NCBI GenBank assembly: GCA_018064425.1
Contig: JAGHVF010000010.1
Location: 1-55,359 of the forward strand
Reading direction: 5' to 3'
Length of the DNA: 55,359 nucleotides
Source: Candidatus Colinaster equi
GTDB taxonomy: Bacteria; Bacillota; Clostridia; Lachnospirales; Lachnospiraceae
Shown here: piece by piece, positions 31,301 through 40,167 of the stretch
How the letters are laid out: every line of letters begins with the position of its first letter
Position numbering within the stretch: position 1 is the stretch's first letter
Program-made: the position numbers and the translations under genes
The notes under the pieces: generated by a model
Seen by the model: only the letters and a program-made list of their open reading frames with translations
What the model was told of the DNA's origin: nothing
Databases searched by the model: none

Positions 31301-31493
31301 CGGATTTGAAGTGATGGATCATATTAAGGTATCTGTTTTGCATAACGATAAGTTGGCTGCTGTTGTTAAGAATAATGAGGCTAATATCGGCGGTAAGGTA
31401 CTTGCAGATTCGTTTGATTTCGAGAAGGAATATGCATTCAAGAAGGATTGGAATATTAACGGCGCAGATGTAACAATTTGCATCGAAAAATAG
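28305..31493 (+). CDS. ileS: Isoleucyl-tRNA synthetase, type 2
   Basis: A 1062-residue class I synthetase that charges tRNA-Ile. HIGH is at residues 55-58 within PTANGKPHIGH and KMSKS at 615-619. Zinc-type Cys pairs occur in CPRCGTP and CPECGKT. The wording around HIGH and GWDTHGLPVELEVEK fits the eukaryote-like type 2 group, some members of which resist mupirocin. ATG 28305 has GGAAAGGA nine bases upstream; the frame is open to 28239 without support. Confidence 0.96.
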   Translation: MYNSVDTTLNFVDRERKTLEFWNEQDIFRKSMEQRKQGPTYTFYDGPPTANGKPHIGHVLTRVIKDMIPRYRTMKGYMVPRKAGWDTHGLPVELEVEKLLGLNGKEQIEEYGMEPFIDKCKESVWKYKGMWEDFSGTVGFWADMDDPYVTYHDDYIESEWWALKQIWDKGLLYKGFKIVPYCPRCGTPLSSAEVSQGYKTVKERSAVVRFKVVGEDAYILAWTTTPWTLPSNVALCVNPDEEYIKVKAVDGYTYYIAKALADKVLNQLLDKDATGPSYEVLETYKGTDLEGKEYEPLYACAKAEADKQKKKGFYVVCDTYVTMTDGTGIVHIAPAFGEDDANVGRNYDLPLVQMVDDKGVMLDVTPFGGMRCKPTQAEIDKGAQSADPAVIKELSERKLLFDAPKFEHDYPHCWRCDTPLLYYARESWYIKETAVRDDLIRNNNTVNWIPESIGKGRFGNWLENIQDWAISRNRYWGTPLNIWECECGHRECIGSREELAKFSGNDKSKTVELHRPYIDEITGACPECGKTMKRVPEVLDCWFDSGAMPFAQHHYPFENKDLFENQFPAQFISEAVDQTRGWFHSLMAESTLLFNKAPYENVIVLGHVQDKNGQKMSKSKGNAVDPFEALNKYGADAIRWYFYINSAPWLPNRFHGDAVVEGQRKFMGTLWNTYAFFVLYANIDEFDATKYSLDYDKLCVMDKWLLSKMNTMVGEVDTCLDNYKIPEAARALDAFVDEMSNWYVRRGRERFWAKGMEQDKINAYMTLYTALVTVAKAAAPMIPFMADDIYRNLVCSLDKNAPISVHLCDFPTVDEKMVDKELESKMDSVVDIVVMGRACRNGANIKNRQPIGQMFVKTEEELSDFYKEIIAEELNVKNVVFTDDVRDFTTYTFKPQLKTVGPKYGKHLGFIQKTLAGLDGNNAMDELEKAGALKFEDNGEEIVLTKEDLLITMAQKDGFASEADNKITVVLDTTLSDELIEEGNVNEIISKIQTMRKDAGFEVMDHIKVSVLHNDKLAAVVKNNEANIGGKVLADSFDFEKEYAFKKDWNINGADVTICIEK

Positions 31494-31549
31494 GAAAGTT
31501 CAGGGGTAGAAAAAAGGAAATTATCGTAGAAAATTGGAGGGTAATTTTT

Positions 31550-34045
31550 ATGACAAAGAAACCGGACGAAACATTACAGTTTGACAGAGAACTGTTCAAG
31601 AGAAGCGTTAGATACAACGTTAAGACAATGTTTAGAAAAAACATTGAGGATGCAAGCTCACAGGAGATATTCCAGGCTGCTTCTTATGCAATTAAAGATG
31701 TAATAGTCGATAATTGGATGCGTACTCAGAAGGAGTATGAGAAGAAAGATCCCAAGATGGTATATTATATGTCAATGGAGTTCCTTATGGGACGTGCATT
31801 GGGTAATAATCTTATCAATCTTAAGGCATATAAAGATGTTGCAGAGTGCCTGGATGAGTTGGGAATGGATATAAACGTAATTGAGGATGAAGAGCCGGAT
31901 GCAGCACTCGGTAATGGTGGTTTGGGTCGTCTTGCGGCATGTTTCCTAGATTCGCTTGCAACTCTTGGCTATGGTGCATACGGATGTGGTATCAGATACA
32001 AATACGGTATGTTCAAACAGCAGATTCGCGACGGATATCAGGTAGAGGTGCCGGATAATTGGCTTGAAAACGGTAATCCTTTTGAACTTAGACGCCCTGA
32101 ATACACTAAGGAAGTTAAGTTTGGCGGATATATCAATGTATATAAAGATGAGAATGGCAAGGATGTATTCAAGCATGAAGGATATCAGGCTGTAAGAGCC
32201 GTTCCTTTTGATATTCCGATTGTCGGATATGGTAACGGTATAGTTAATACACTTAGAATATGGGATGCTGAGCCTGTTGAGTGCTTCCAGCTTGACTCAT
32301 TTGACAAGGGTGATTATCAGAAAGCTGTTGAGCAGGAAAACCTTGCAAGAAACATTGTTGAGGTACTTTATCCTAATGATAATCATTATGCCGGAAAAGA
32401 GCTTAGATTAAAGCAACAGTATTTCTTTATTTCTGCATCAGTGCAGGAAGCTGTTGCAAAATATATGCGTACACATGATGATATTCGCAATTTCCATGAG
32501 AAGGTTACATTCCAGTTGAATGATACACATCCGACTGTAGCAGTGGCAGAGCTTATGCGTATTCTTATGGATGAATATGGATTGTCATGGGATGAAGCGT
32601 GGGATGTAACTAACAAGACATGTGCTTATACCAATCATACGATTATGTCGGAAGCTTTGGAAAAATGGCCGATTGAGCTCTTCCAGAGAATGCTCCCGAG
32701 AATATATCAGATTGTTGAAGAAATCAATCGTAGATTTATCATCGAGATTGAGCGCAAATATCCTCGTGAGACAGGAATTACGGATGAGAAGATACGTAAG
32801 ATGGCAATTATGTATGACGGTCAGGTGAAAATGGCGCATTTGGCAATTGTAGCAGGCTATTCGGTTAACGGTGTTGCCAGACTTCATACGGAGATACTTA
32901 AAAATCAGGAACTGAGAGATTTCTATGAGATGTTCCCTGAGAAATTCAATAATAAGACAAACGGTATTACACAGAGAAGATTCCTGTTGCATGCTAATCC
33001 ATTGCTTGCAGATTGGGTAACAGACAGAATAGGAGACGGATGGATTACCGATTTGTCAAAGATATCCAAGCTTAAGAGTGCAGCAGATGATGCAAATGCA
33101 CGTAAGGAGTTTATGGATATTAAATATCGTAATAAAGTGCGTTTGGCAAAATATATCAAGGAGAACAATGGCGTTGATGTAGATCCTAACTCCATTTTTG
33201 ATGTTCAGGTTAAACGTTTGCATGAATATAAGAGACAGTTGCTTAATATTTTACATGTTATGTATCTGTATAATCTTATTAAGGATAATCCGGGTATGCA
33301 GTTCTATCCGAGAACATTTATATTTGGTGCCAAAGCTGCCGCAGGATATAAGAATGCAAAGCTGACAATTAAACTTATCAATTCCGTAGCAGATGTTATT
33401 AATAATGATAAGAGCATTGGCGGTAAGCTTAAGGTTGTATTTATTGAGAATTATCGTGTATCTAATGCAGAGATAATCTTTGCGGCAAGTGATGTATCCG
33501 AGCAGATATCTACAGCCAGCAAAGAGGCCAGCGGTACAGGTAATATGAAATTCATGTTAAACGGTGCGATAACACTCGGTACCATGGATGGTGCAAATGT
33601 AGAGATCGTTGAAGAGGTCGGCGCTGAGAATGCTGTTATTTTCGGTTTGAGTTCGGATGAAGTAATCGCGTATGAGAATAATCATTCATATAATCCGATG
33701 GAGATATATAATGCCGATCCTGATATCAGAAGAGTACTCAATCAGTTGGTAGACGGTACATATTCTCCTGACGATCATGAAAGATTCCGCACGTTATTTA
33801 ATTCGCTGCTCAATACAGAGTCAACAGATGTAGCAGATAGATATTTCATTCTTAAAGACTTCAGATCATATGCATATGCTCAGAAGCAAATTGAGAATTT
33901 CTATACTGACAGTAACAGATGGGCAAAGGCTGCAATTCTTAATGTTGCCGCATCCGGTAAGTTTACATCTGATAGAACTATTCAGCAGTATGTAGATGAA
34001 ATATGGCATTTGGATACGGTAAAATTACCTAAGAAAAAGCAGTAA
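31550..34045 (+). CDS. glgP: Glycogen/starch phosphorylase
   Basis: The 831-residue GT35 enzyme releases glucose 1-phosphate from glycogen. The PLP-lysine motif EASGTGNMKFMLNGA and the following TLGTMDGANVEI are intact, and YYMSMEFLMGRAL and ALGNGGLGRLAACF mark the N-terminal half. ATG 31550 has GGAGGG eight bases upstream; the frame also runs into the ileS end from 31478 without support. Together with glgC/glgD it gives both arms of glycogen turnover. Confidence 0.97.
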   Translation: MTKKPDETLQFDRELFKRSVRYNVKTMFRKNIEDASSQEIFQAASYAIKDVIVDNWMRTQKEYEKKDPKMVYYMSMEFLMGRALGNNLINLKAYKDVAECLDELGMDINVIEDEEPDAALGNGGLGRLAACFLDSLATLGYGAYGCGIRYKYGMFKQQIRDGYQVEVPDNWLENGNPFELRRPEYTKEVKFGGYINVYKDENGKDVFKHEGYQAVRAVPFDIPIVGYGNGIVNTLRIWDAEPVECFQLDSFDKGDYQKAVEQENLARNIVEVLYPNDNHYAGKELRLKQQYFFISASVQEAVAKYMRTHDDIRNFHEKVTFQLNDTHPTVAVAELMRILMDEYGLSWDEAWDVTNKTCAYTNHTIMSEALEKWPIELFQRMLPRIYQIVEEINRRFIIEIERKYPRETGITDEKIRKMAIMYDGQVKMAHLAIVAGYSVNGVARLHTEILKNQELRDFYEMFPEKFNNKTNGITQRRFLLHANPLLADWVTDRIGDGWITDLSKISKLKSAADDANARKEFMDIKYRNKVRLAKYIKENNGVDVDPNSIFDVQVKRLHEYKRQLLNILHVMYLYNLIKDNPGMQFYPRTFIFGAKAAAGYKNAKLTIKLINSVADVINNDKSIGGKLKVVFIENYRVSNAEIIFAASDVSEQISTASKEASGTGNMKFMLNGAITLGTMDGANVEIVEEVGAENAVIFGLSSDEVIAYENNHSYNPMEIYNADPDIRRVLNQLVDGTYSPDDHERFRTLFNSLLNTESTDVADRYFILKDFRSYAYAQKQIENFYTDSNRWAKAAILNVAASGKFTSDRTIQQYVDEIWHLDTVKLPKKKQ

Positions 34046-34092
34046 AAGCATCCAAATGTTAAATTATAAATTAACAAATGAGGAGAAATGAA

Positions 34093-36381
34093 ATGATTGA
34101 GTTATCAAAAGGCGGAGCATATCTGTTAAATGGTGAACAAATCATCGAAGACAGCGCTGAGGCACTTGTTGCCGTTAAAAGTGCATCAGGTGTGACTGTT
34201 TCAAAAGAAGATGCTGCAAAAAATACTATTGCCTATGGTATTTTGGAATCACATAATACATCAGGCAATATGGATAAGCTTAAGATTAAGTTTGATAAGC
34301 TTACAAGTCATGATATTACATTCGTTGGTATTATTCAGACGGCCAGAGCTTCGGGACTTGAGAAATTCCCAATTCCTTATGTTCTTACCAACTGTCATAA
34401 TTCATTATGTGCTGTTGGCGGAACAATTAACGAAGATGATCACATGTTTGGACTTACCTGTGCAAAGAAATACGGCGGTGTATATGTACCACCTCATCAG
34501 GCTGTTATACATCAGTTTGCACGTGAAATGCTTGCAGGCGGCGGTCGTATGATTCTTGGTTCTGATTCGCATACGCGTTATGGTGCTCTTGGTACTATGG
34601 CAATGGGTGAAGGTGGTCCGGAACTTGTAAAGCAGCTTCTCAATCAGACATATGATATTGACAGACCGGGTGTTATTGCTGTTTATCTTGAGGGTGAACC
34701 TGTAAAGGGTGTTGGACCGCAGGATGTTGCCATTGCACTTATCGGTGCTGTTTTTGACAGCGGTTATGTTAAGAATAAGGTGCTTGAGTTTGTTGGTCCG
34801 GGTGTTAAGAACCTAAGCGCTGATTTTAGAATCGGTGTTGATGTAATGACTACAGAGACTACCTGTTTATCAAGTATTTGGCAGACAGATGATAATATCA
34901 AAGAGTTCTATGATATTCATGGCAGAAGTGAGGATTATGCAGAGTTAAAACCGGGTAAGGTAGCATATTATGACGGTCTTATTAAGATTGATTTGTCGAC
35001 TGTCAGACCAATGATTGCCATGCCGTTCCATCCAAGCAACGCTTATACAATCGAAGAAGTTAATGCTAATCTTTCCGATATCTTACATGATGTGGAGGAG
35101 CGTGCAAAGGTAAGCTTCGGCGATGCTATTGATTATAGCCTTCAGAGTAAGATTAAGAATGGTAAATTATATGTAGATCAAGGTGTTATCGCAGGTTGTG
35201 CAGGTGGCGGATTTGAGAACATTTGCGCTGCAGCCGATATTTTGAAGGGCAAATATATTGGTGCCGATGAGTTCACATTGAATGTATACCCTGCATCTAC
35301 TCCTATATATATGGAACTTATGAAGAATGGACTTGCGGCTACATTGCTTGAGACCGGTGCAATACTTAAGACTGCTTTCTGCGGACCATGTTTCGGAGCA
35401 GGAGACACACCGGCTAATAATGCATTCTCGATAAGACACAGTACACGTAATTTCCCTAACAGAGAAGGTTCGAAGGTTCAGAATGGTCAGGTTGCTTCGG
35501 TTGCACTTATGGATGCAAGATCTATTGCTGCAACAGCTGCAAATAAGGGATATCTTACACCTGCAACTGATTTTGACGGTTCATTTGGTGAGTATAAGTA
35601 TTTCTTCGATCAGAATATATATAAGAATCGTGTATTTGATTCGAAAGGTGTTGCAGATCCGAGCGTGGAGATTAAGTTCGGACCGAATATAAAGGACTGG
35701 CCAAAGATGTGTGAGCTTCCAAACAATCTTTTGCTTAAGGTTGTATCGGAGATTCATGATCCTGTAACAACAACAGATGAACTTATTCCGTCCGGAGAGA
35801 CTAGCAGCTTTAGATCCAATCCGCTTGGACTTGCCGAATTTGCATTGTCCAGAAAGGATCCTGAGTATGTTGGACGCGCGAAGACTGTAAGAGCTGCACA
35901 GGAAGCCCATATGGAAGGTAAGGACGTATGTGCCGCACTTCCTGAGCTTAAGAATGTCATTGCTGATGTTGAAAAGCAGTTCCCAAATGCGGTTAAGGAT
36001 GGCATAGGATACGGTTCAACAATATTCGCTGTAAAACCGGGTGACGGTTCAGCCAGAGAACAGGCTGCATCATGCCAGAAGGTGCTTGGAGGATGGGCCA
36101 ATATCGCTAATGAATATGCAACAAAGAGATATCGTAGTAACCTTATTAACTGGGGCATGCTTCCGTTCATAATAAAAGACGGAGAGCTTCCGTTTAAGAA
36201 TCTTGATTATTTGTTTGTTCCGGGAATCAAGGATGCAATTGCCAATAAGACTGATGTGATTAAGGCATATGCTGTTAAGGACGGAGCATTGAATGAATTT
36301 GAGCTTACTGTCGGTGATATGACTGATGAAGAAAGACAGATTATTCTTGCAGGTTGCTTGATAAATTACAACAGAGTATAG
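34093..36381 (+). CDS. Aconitase-family hydratase (YbhJ-like)
   Basis: The 762-residue protein has the aconitase fold. Three likely iron-sulfur cysteines are C369 ([10 protein letters not shown], replacing the usual SCTNG), C430 and C433 (CGPC). The [13 protein letters not shown]-like segment reads [13 protein letters not shown]. Length and the altered first motif fit the putative hydratase group that includes E. coli YbhJ rather than classical aconitase, so the substrate is uncertain. ATG 34093 has AGGAG seven bases upstream; an earlier ATG at 34078 overlaps no ribosome binding site. Confidence 0.85.
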   Translation: MIELSKGGAYLLNGEQIIEDSAEALVAVKSASGVTVSKEDAAKNTIAYGILESHNTSGNMDKLKIKFDKLTSHDITFVGIIQTARASGLEKFPIPYVLTNCHNSLCAVGGTINEDDHMFGLTCAKKYGGVYVPPHQAVIHQFAREMLAGGGRMILGSDSHTRYGALGTMAMGEGGPELVKQLLNQTYDIDRPGVIAVYLEGEPVKGVGPQDVAIALIGAVFDSGYVKNKVLEFVGPGVKNLSADFRIGVDVMTTETTCLSSIWQTDDNIKEFYDIHGRSEDYAELKPGKVAYYDGLIKIDLSTVRPMIAMPFHPSNAYTIEEVNANLSDILHDVEERAKVSFGDAIDYSLQSKIKNGKLYVDQGVIAGCAGGGFENICAAADILKGKYIGADEFTLNVYPASTPIYMELMKNGLAATLLETGAILKTAFCGPCFGAGDTPANNAFSIRHSTRNFPNREGSKVQNGQVASVALMDARSIAATAANKGYLTPATDFDGSFGEYKYFFDQNIYKNRVFDSKGVADPSVEIKFGPNIKDWPKMCELPNNLLLKVVSEIHDPVTTTDELIPSGETSSFRSNPLGLAEFALSRKDPEYVGRAKTVRAAQEAHMEGKDVCAALPELKNVIADVEKQFPNAVKDGIGYGSTIFAVKPGDGSAREQAASCQKVLGGWANIANEYATKRYRSNLINWGMLPFIIKDGELPFKNLDYLFVPGIKDAIANKTDVIKAYAVKDGALNEFELTVGDMTDEERQIILAGCLINYNRV

Positions 36382-36410
36382 GTGGCTATACGATTTGCAA
36401 AGGTAAGATT

Positions 36411-36440
36411 AAAAGCCGAATGAGAAATCATTCGGCTTTT
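36411..36440. terminator. Bidirectional terminator between convergent genes
   Basis: A perfect 13-bp stem (36411-36423 with 36428-36440) with GAAA loop; the stem itself begins with AAAA and ends with TTTT, so it works on both strands. Confidence 0.92.
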
Positions 36441-36472
36441 ATTATATACACCTCATAAAATTACATCACGAA

Positions 36473-37588
36473 TTAATTGGCTATATCGAGATGCGACACA
36501 AGGCCTGCGCCTGTTCCGTCTTCGTATAGGAAAAATCCCATTTTTCGAATTGCGCCGTTTGTCTGCCCGGTTTGCCCGGATTTGAGCGTAAAATCTGCAT
36601 CGGCATTACCAAGATATATGGCTCCGACATTCTTTTCTTTAAGGCTGTATAGGGATTGAGAACCGTCTGATGATTGCACCATGATTTTTAGGTCTTCGAA
36701 GACTTCGTCGTTTTCATCAATCCAGCCGTTTCCGTCAGCATCGTATTTTGCCAGGTCGGCAAAACCATCACCGCTTTTTGCACCGAACAACTCCGAACCG
36801 TCGTCGATAATTCCATTACGGTTGTTATCTAATGCCAGGAAACCATTCCCGTCTGCCAGATTACTGATAGACTCCTTTTCTCCATCCTGATCCAAATCAA
36901 AGAATATCTTTTCGTCCGTTAAGTCTGCAACATCGCCTGCATAATTAATAACAAGCGGGTCACACATACTTAATGCGGTTTGCATTGTAGAAGAATAGTA
37001 TGCGCTGAACGATCTGCTCATCTGCACACCTAATGAGAAATTGATATTGCGTCCGTCTTCGGTTGATATATTACCGACGGAAGAAAAATTCATTGTCTCG
37101 CTTTCTTCATAGTGAACCTGTTCCAATCCGTAGATGGTTATTGTTGAAAAAGACAGATAATCGGTTGGGGTCTGTTCTGTATTTGGGTCTGAGTTTGTAA
37201 TATCATGAGAACCAAATATTTTGTCGGCACGTTCTTTGCCAAAAAGAATTTGCCATAGGTATTTGATAAGCTGTTGCCTAAATTCATCGATGGTATGCGC
37301 TATTTCACGTGGTGTACCTGCAATAGCATCCGGTATGGACGTTACGCGCATGGCATCAAACGCATTCTTAGCGGCATTATACTCAGAACCGGACGTAGTC
37401 TCAGTGTCTTGCATTGTCTCGTCGTTTGAATTGATAAGATTGTCTTGTGAATTACTGAAGGCGTTATTCATATCACCTAATGCGCCTTCAAATGATTGCT
37501 TTTTTACAGCAAATGATAACTTCCGTGTTGACGTGGAACTATAAGTTCTGGCGGAATCCATTCCTACTTCATAGGAATTGATTTTCAA
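36473..37588 (-). CDS. Unknown protein with EF-hand-like calcium motifs
   Basis: I cannot name this 371-residue protein. The start is best placed at TTG 37588, seven bases after AAAGGAG; no signal peptide is visible. The N-terminus (KINSYEVGMDSARTYSS) and middle are low in hydrophobics. The C-terminal 150 residues have three Asp-rich loops, FFDLDQDGE, LDNNRNGIIDDGSELFG and YDADGNGWIDENDEVF, followed by VGAIYLG and a final beta region. From memory, proteins with this C-terminal layout occur in flagellated Gammaproteobacteria. A sigma-28-like promoter box lies upstream. Confidence 0.75.
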   Translation of the reverse strand: MKINSYEVGMDSARTYSSTSTRKLSFAVKKQSFEGALGDMNNAFSNSQDNLINSNDETMQDTETTSGSEYNAAKNAFDAMRVTSIPDAIAGTPREIAHTIDEFRQQLIKYLWQILFGKERADKIFGSHDITNSDPNTEQTPTDYLSFSTITIYGLEQVHYEESETMNFSSVGNISTEDGRNINFSLGVQMSRSFSAYYSSTMQTALSMCDPLVINYAGDVADLTDEKIFFDLDQDGEKESISNLADGNGFLALDNNRNGIIDDGSELFGAKSGDGFADLAKYDADGNGWIDENDEVFEDLKIMVQSSDGSQSLYSLKEKNVGAIYLGNADADFTLKSGQTGQTNGAIRKMGFFLYEDGTGAGLVSHLDIAN

Positions 37589-37640
37589 TATTGTGCTCCT
37601 TTCGATTGCATGTGGGCACTTATTAATTAAGCTAATAAGT

Positions 37641-37667
37641 ATATCGGTCAGAATAATCAAAATATCA
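37641..37667 (-). promoter_or_regulatory. Sigma-28-like promoter for the EF-hand-like gene
   Basis: On the minus strand ACCGATAT (37641-37648) matches the flagellar sigma -10 GCCGATAA/T at seven of eight positions. Eleven bases upstream TGATATTT (37660-37667) matches TAAAGTTT at five of eight. Confidence 0.45.
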
Positions 37668-37760
37668 ATAGGAAAAGGATAACAATTTGGTGCCTTTATA
37701 CTTTTATTGACGGCATTAAACGAGTATAATGTTGTTAGTTGTGTGAAGGAGAGACACTAC

Positions 37761-39119
37761 ATGAGGGTGACTAAAGCATTATGTTGTATAATGATATCTT
37801 GTGTTTTGACAGGATGCAGTCTGTTTGGTGGCGAGAACGTCGATAATCAGGCCCTTGGCGATGAGATTAGTACTTTGAATATTTCTTCGGATTGCTCATA
37901 TGACAGAACACCTCAGACTTCTCATATTTGCATTGATAATCAGGGATATCTTCCGACTTCCAAAAAGGTATTTTATATACAAAATCCGCAGGTTGACAAT
38001 TTACACAAAGAGTATTCCATTCTTGATGCCGACTCGGATGAACCGATATACTCAGGTAATCTTGTGATGGTTAAAGAGGCTACGGGAGATGCCGGGGCTT
38101 TGTATATGGGCGATTTTTCCATGCTGGCAGATGCGGGAGCGTATAGAATATATCAACCCGATGTCGGATATTCCGATTCTTTTATTGTGGACAAGAACGT
38201 ATATCGTAAGCTGTTTGATGCCTCAAACAGCAAATTGAAAACATATTCATACGTTGAGAATGCAGATTGCATATATCCAATGACAATGATGATGTTGACA
38301 GAAGAGATATATGGAACGGGTAAGATTGATTACGATTATATTCAGAAACAAATTAACTATCTTTTGACGCAGCAGGATAAAAAAACCGGCGGAGTATACG
38401 GCGAATATATGTCAGAGGATAATTTAAATAAGTTAATAAATGATAGTAAGCAGAAAGGTACCGCATTTGATGCGAGTACATATTTGTCACTTACGACAAC
38501 GGCACTCACAGCCGGTGTGATTGCACAGTTCTGCGCTGATAACAATACAGGTAATATCAATGTGCCGCAGTACATTTCGGCTGCAAACAGGGCTTATGTG
38601 TATATAGAGAGATATCGTGACAATGTAGACCCGGATGCGTGGTATTATGCTTCTGCGGAATTATACAGAGCTACAGGCGGTTACAAGTACCGAAATGCCA
38701 TAGCAGAGTACGATACCATTGGTAGTATTGAAAAAGAAAGCGAACCGGATTATACCTTGGTGGCGGATGTTGCATATCTGAAGACAAATTATAAGATTGA
38801 TTATGACAGATGCCAGGCGATTTGGGATAAATATGTGGACAGAGTAGGTGAGATATCTTCCAAGTCGGGCAAGGAATCATATTATGTGCAGAATGATATA
38901 GAGACGCTTGAAAAGGCGGATATATTGAATAATATGATAGAACTCGGGCTTGTCAGCTATGTGTTGTCCGGCAATGAGTATGGAAGTATAGAGAACAATT
39001 ATATTCATTATCTTGGCGGAAATAACCCTGACAGAGCGGATTATTTTGCACATGATTTTGAAGAGAGCGATATACAAAGTAAGATGCTGTTTGTTTTGGC
39101 AAGCGGTATGGTGGAATAG
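37761..39119 (+). CDS. Lipoprotein with cellulase-N Ig-like domain and degenerate GH9 domain
   Basis: A 452-residue lipoprotein: signal peptide with lipobox LTGC (C19), then an Ig-like domain (about residues 55-155) with IDNQGYLPTSKKV and DAGAYRIYQ as in CelD-type GH9 enzymes, then an all-helical region ending in NYIHYLGGNNP, which matches the GH9 C-terminal motif. The usual catalytic DAGDY motif and acid are not visible, so it is probably not a cellulase. ATG 37761 has GAAGGAGAG nine bases upstream. It is 14 bases before ddl and heads a wall, lipid and pyrimidine gene run. Confidence 0.72.
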   Translation: MRVTKALCCIMISCVLTGCSLFGGENVDNQALGDEISTLNISSDCSYDRTPQTSHICIDNQGYLPTSKKVFYIQNPQVDNLHKEYSILDADSDEPIYSGNLVMVKEATGDAGALYMGDFSMLADAGAYRIYQPDVGYSDSFIVDKNVYRKLFDASNSKLKTYSYVENADCIYPMTMMMLTEEIYGTGKIDYDYIQKQINYLLTQQDKKTGGVYGEYMSEDNLNKLINDSKQKGTAFDASTYLSLTTTALTAGVIAQFCADNNTGNINVPQYISAANRAYVYIERYRDNVDPDAWYYASAELYRATGGYKYRNAIAEYDTIGSIEKESEPDYTLVADVAYLKTNYKIDYDRCQAIWDKYVDRVGEISSKSGKESYYVQNDIETLEKADILNNMIELGLVSYVLSGNEYGSIENNYIHYLGGNNPDRADYFAHDFEESDIQSKMLFVLASGMVE

Positions 39120-39133
39120 GAGAAGATGGTATT

Positions 39134-40159
39134 ATGAAAATCGTTGTTTTAGCAGGCGGAATAAGTACAGAAAGAGATGTATCCTTAGTTACGGGAGCGA
39201 ACGTTTATGAGGCGTTAAAGAAAAAGGGACATGATGTTATTATTCTTGACGTGTATTTGGGATTGAATACGGACACCGAGGGGATATTTACAAAAGATAT
39301 TGATTGGGCTGCGAAAATTAACAAAATTGCAGAGAATAATCCTGATATAGAGGCGGTTAAGAAAATGAGAGATCCAAGCTGTAAAGGATTCTTCGGCCCC
39401 AATGTACTTAAGATTTGTATGGAAGCTGATGTTGTTTTCATGGCTCTTCATGGAGAAAACGGTGAGAACGGTAAGATTCAGGCCTGTTTTGATCTGATGA
39501 ATATCAAATATACCGGTACGGGATGCACAAGCTCTGCAATATGTATGAATAAGCAGATTGCAAAAGAGATTATGGCATATAACGGGATTCCTGTTCCAAA
39601 GGGAATCAAACTGGATGCCGGTACAAAAACAGACAATACGATCGGGTATCCGTGCGTTGTAAAGGCATGCAGCGGCGGATCAAGTGTCGGCGTATATATG
39701 TGTGAAAATGAAGAAGAATATAAGAAGGGAATCGAAGGCGCGTTTGCATTGGATAATGAAGTGCTGGTAGAGGAATGCATCAAGGGAAGAGAATTTTCTG
39801 TAGGTGTCATTGAGGGTAAGGCACTTCCGATTATTGAAATTGCGCCTATTTCCGGTTTCTACGATTATAAAAATAAATATCAGGCAGGTGCAACGATTGA
39901 GACATGTCCTGCAGAGCTTGATGATATCAAAACAAAGCAGATGCAGACATATGCGCAGAGAGCTTTCAAAGCATTGAGACTTGAAGGCTATGCAAGAATG
40001 GATTTCTTGATGAAACCAAACGGAGAGATGTATTGTTTAGAGGCCAATACATTGCCGGGAATGACAGCAACATCTCTCATTCCGCAGGAAGCCAAGGCTG
40101 ACGGAATTGAATTTGGAGATTTGTGCGCTAAGATTGTGCAATTAGCATTGGATAAGTAA
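39134..40159 (+). CDS. ddl: D-alanine--D-alanine ligase
   Basis: The 341-residue ATP-grasp enzyme makes the D-Ala-D-Ala dipeptide of the wall stem. N-terminal VVLAGGISTERDVSL, VFMALHGENGENG, KACSGGSSVGVY (ATP lid), EECIKGREFSVGVI and EANTLPGMTATSLIP are all present. It precedes murF by eight bases, the enzyme that uses its product. Confidence 0.96.
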   Translation: MKIVVLAGGISTERDVSLVTGANVYEALKKKGHDVIILDVYLGLNTDTEGIFTKDIDWAAKINKIAENNPDIEAVKKMRDPSCKGFFGPNVLKICMEADVVFMALHGENGENGKIQACFDLMNIKYTGTGCTSSAICMNKQIAKEIMAYNGIPVPKGIKLDAGTKTDNTIGYPCVVKACSGGSSVGVYMCENEEEYKKGIEGAFALDNEVLVEECIKGREFSVGVIEGKALPIIEIAPISGFYDYKNKYQAGATIETCPAELDDIKTKQMQTYAQRAFKALRLEGYARMDFLMKPNGEMYCLEANTLPGMTATSLIPQEAKADGIEFGDLCAKIVQLALDK

Positions 40160-40167
40160 GGAACAGT

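Noticed and set aside
37707-37730. TTGACG and TATAAT as promoter for the GH9-like lipoprotein gene
   Set aside because: The spacer is 12 bases, too short for sigma-A; no -35 is found at 16-18 bases. The TATAAT alone is not enough.
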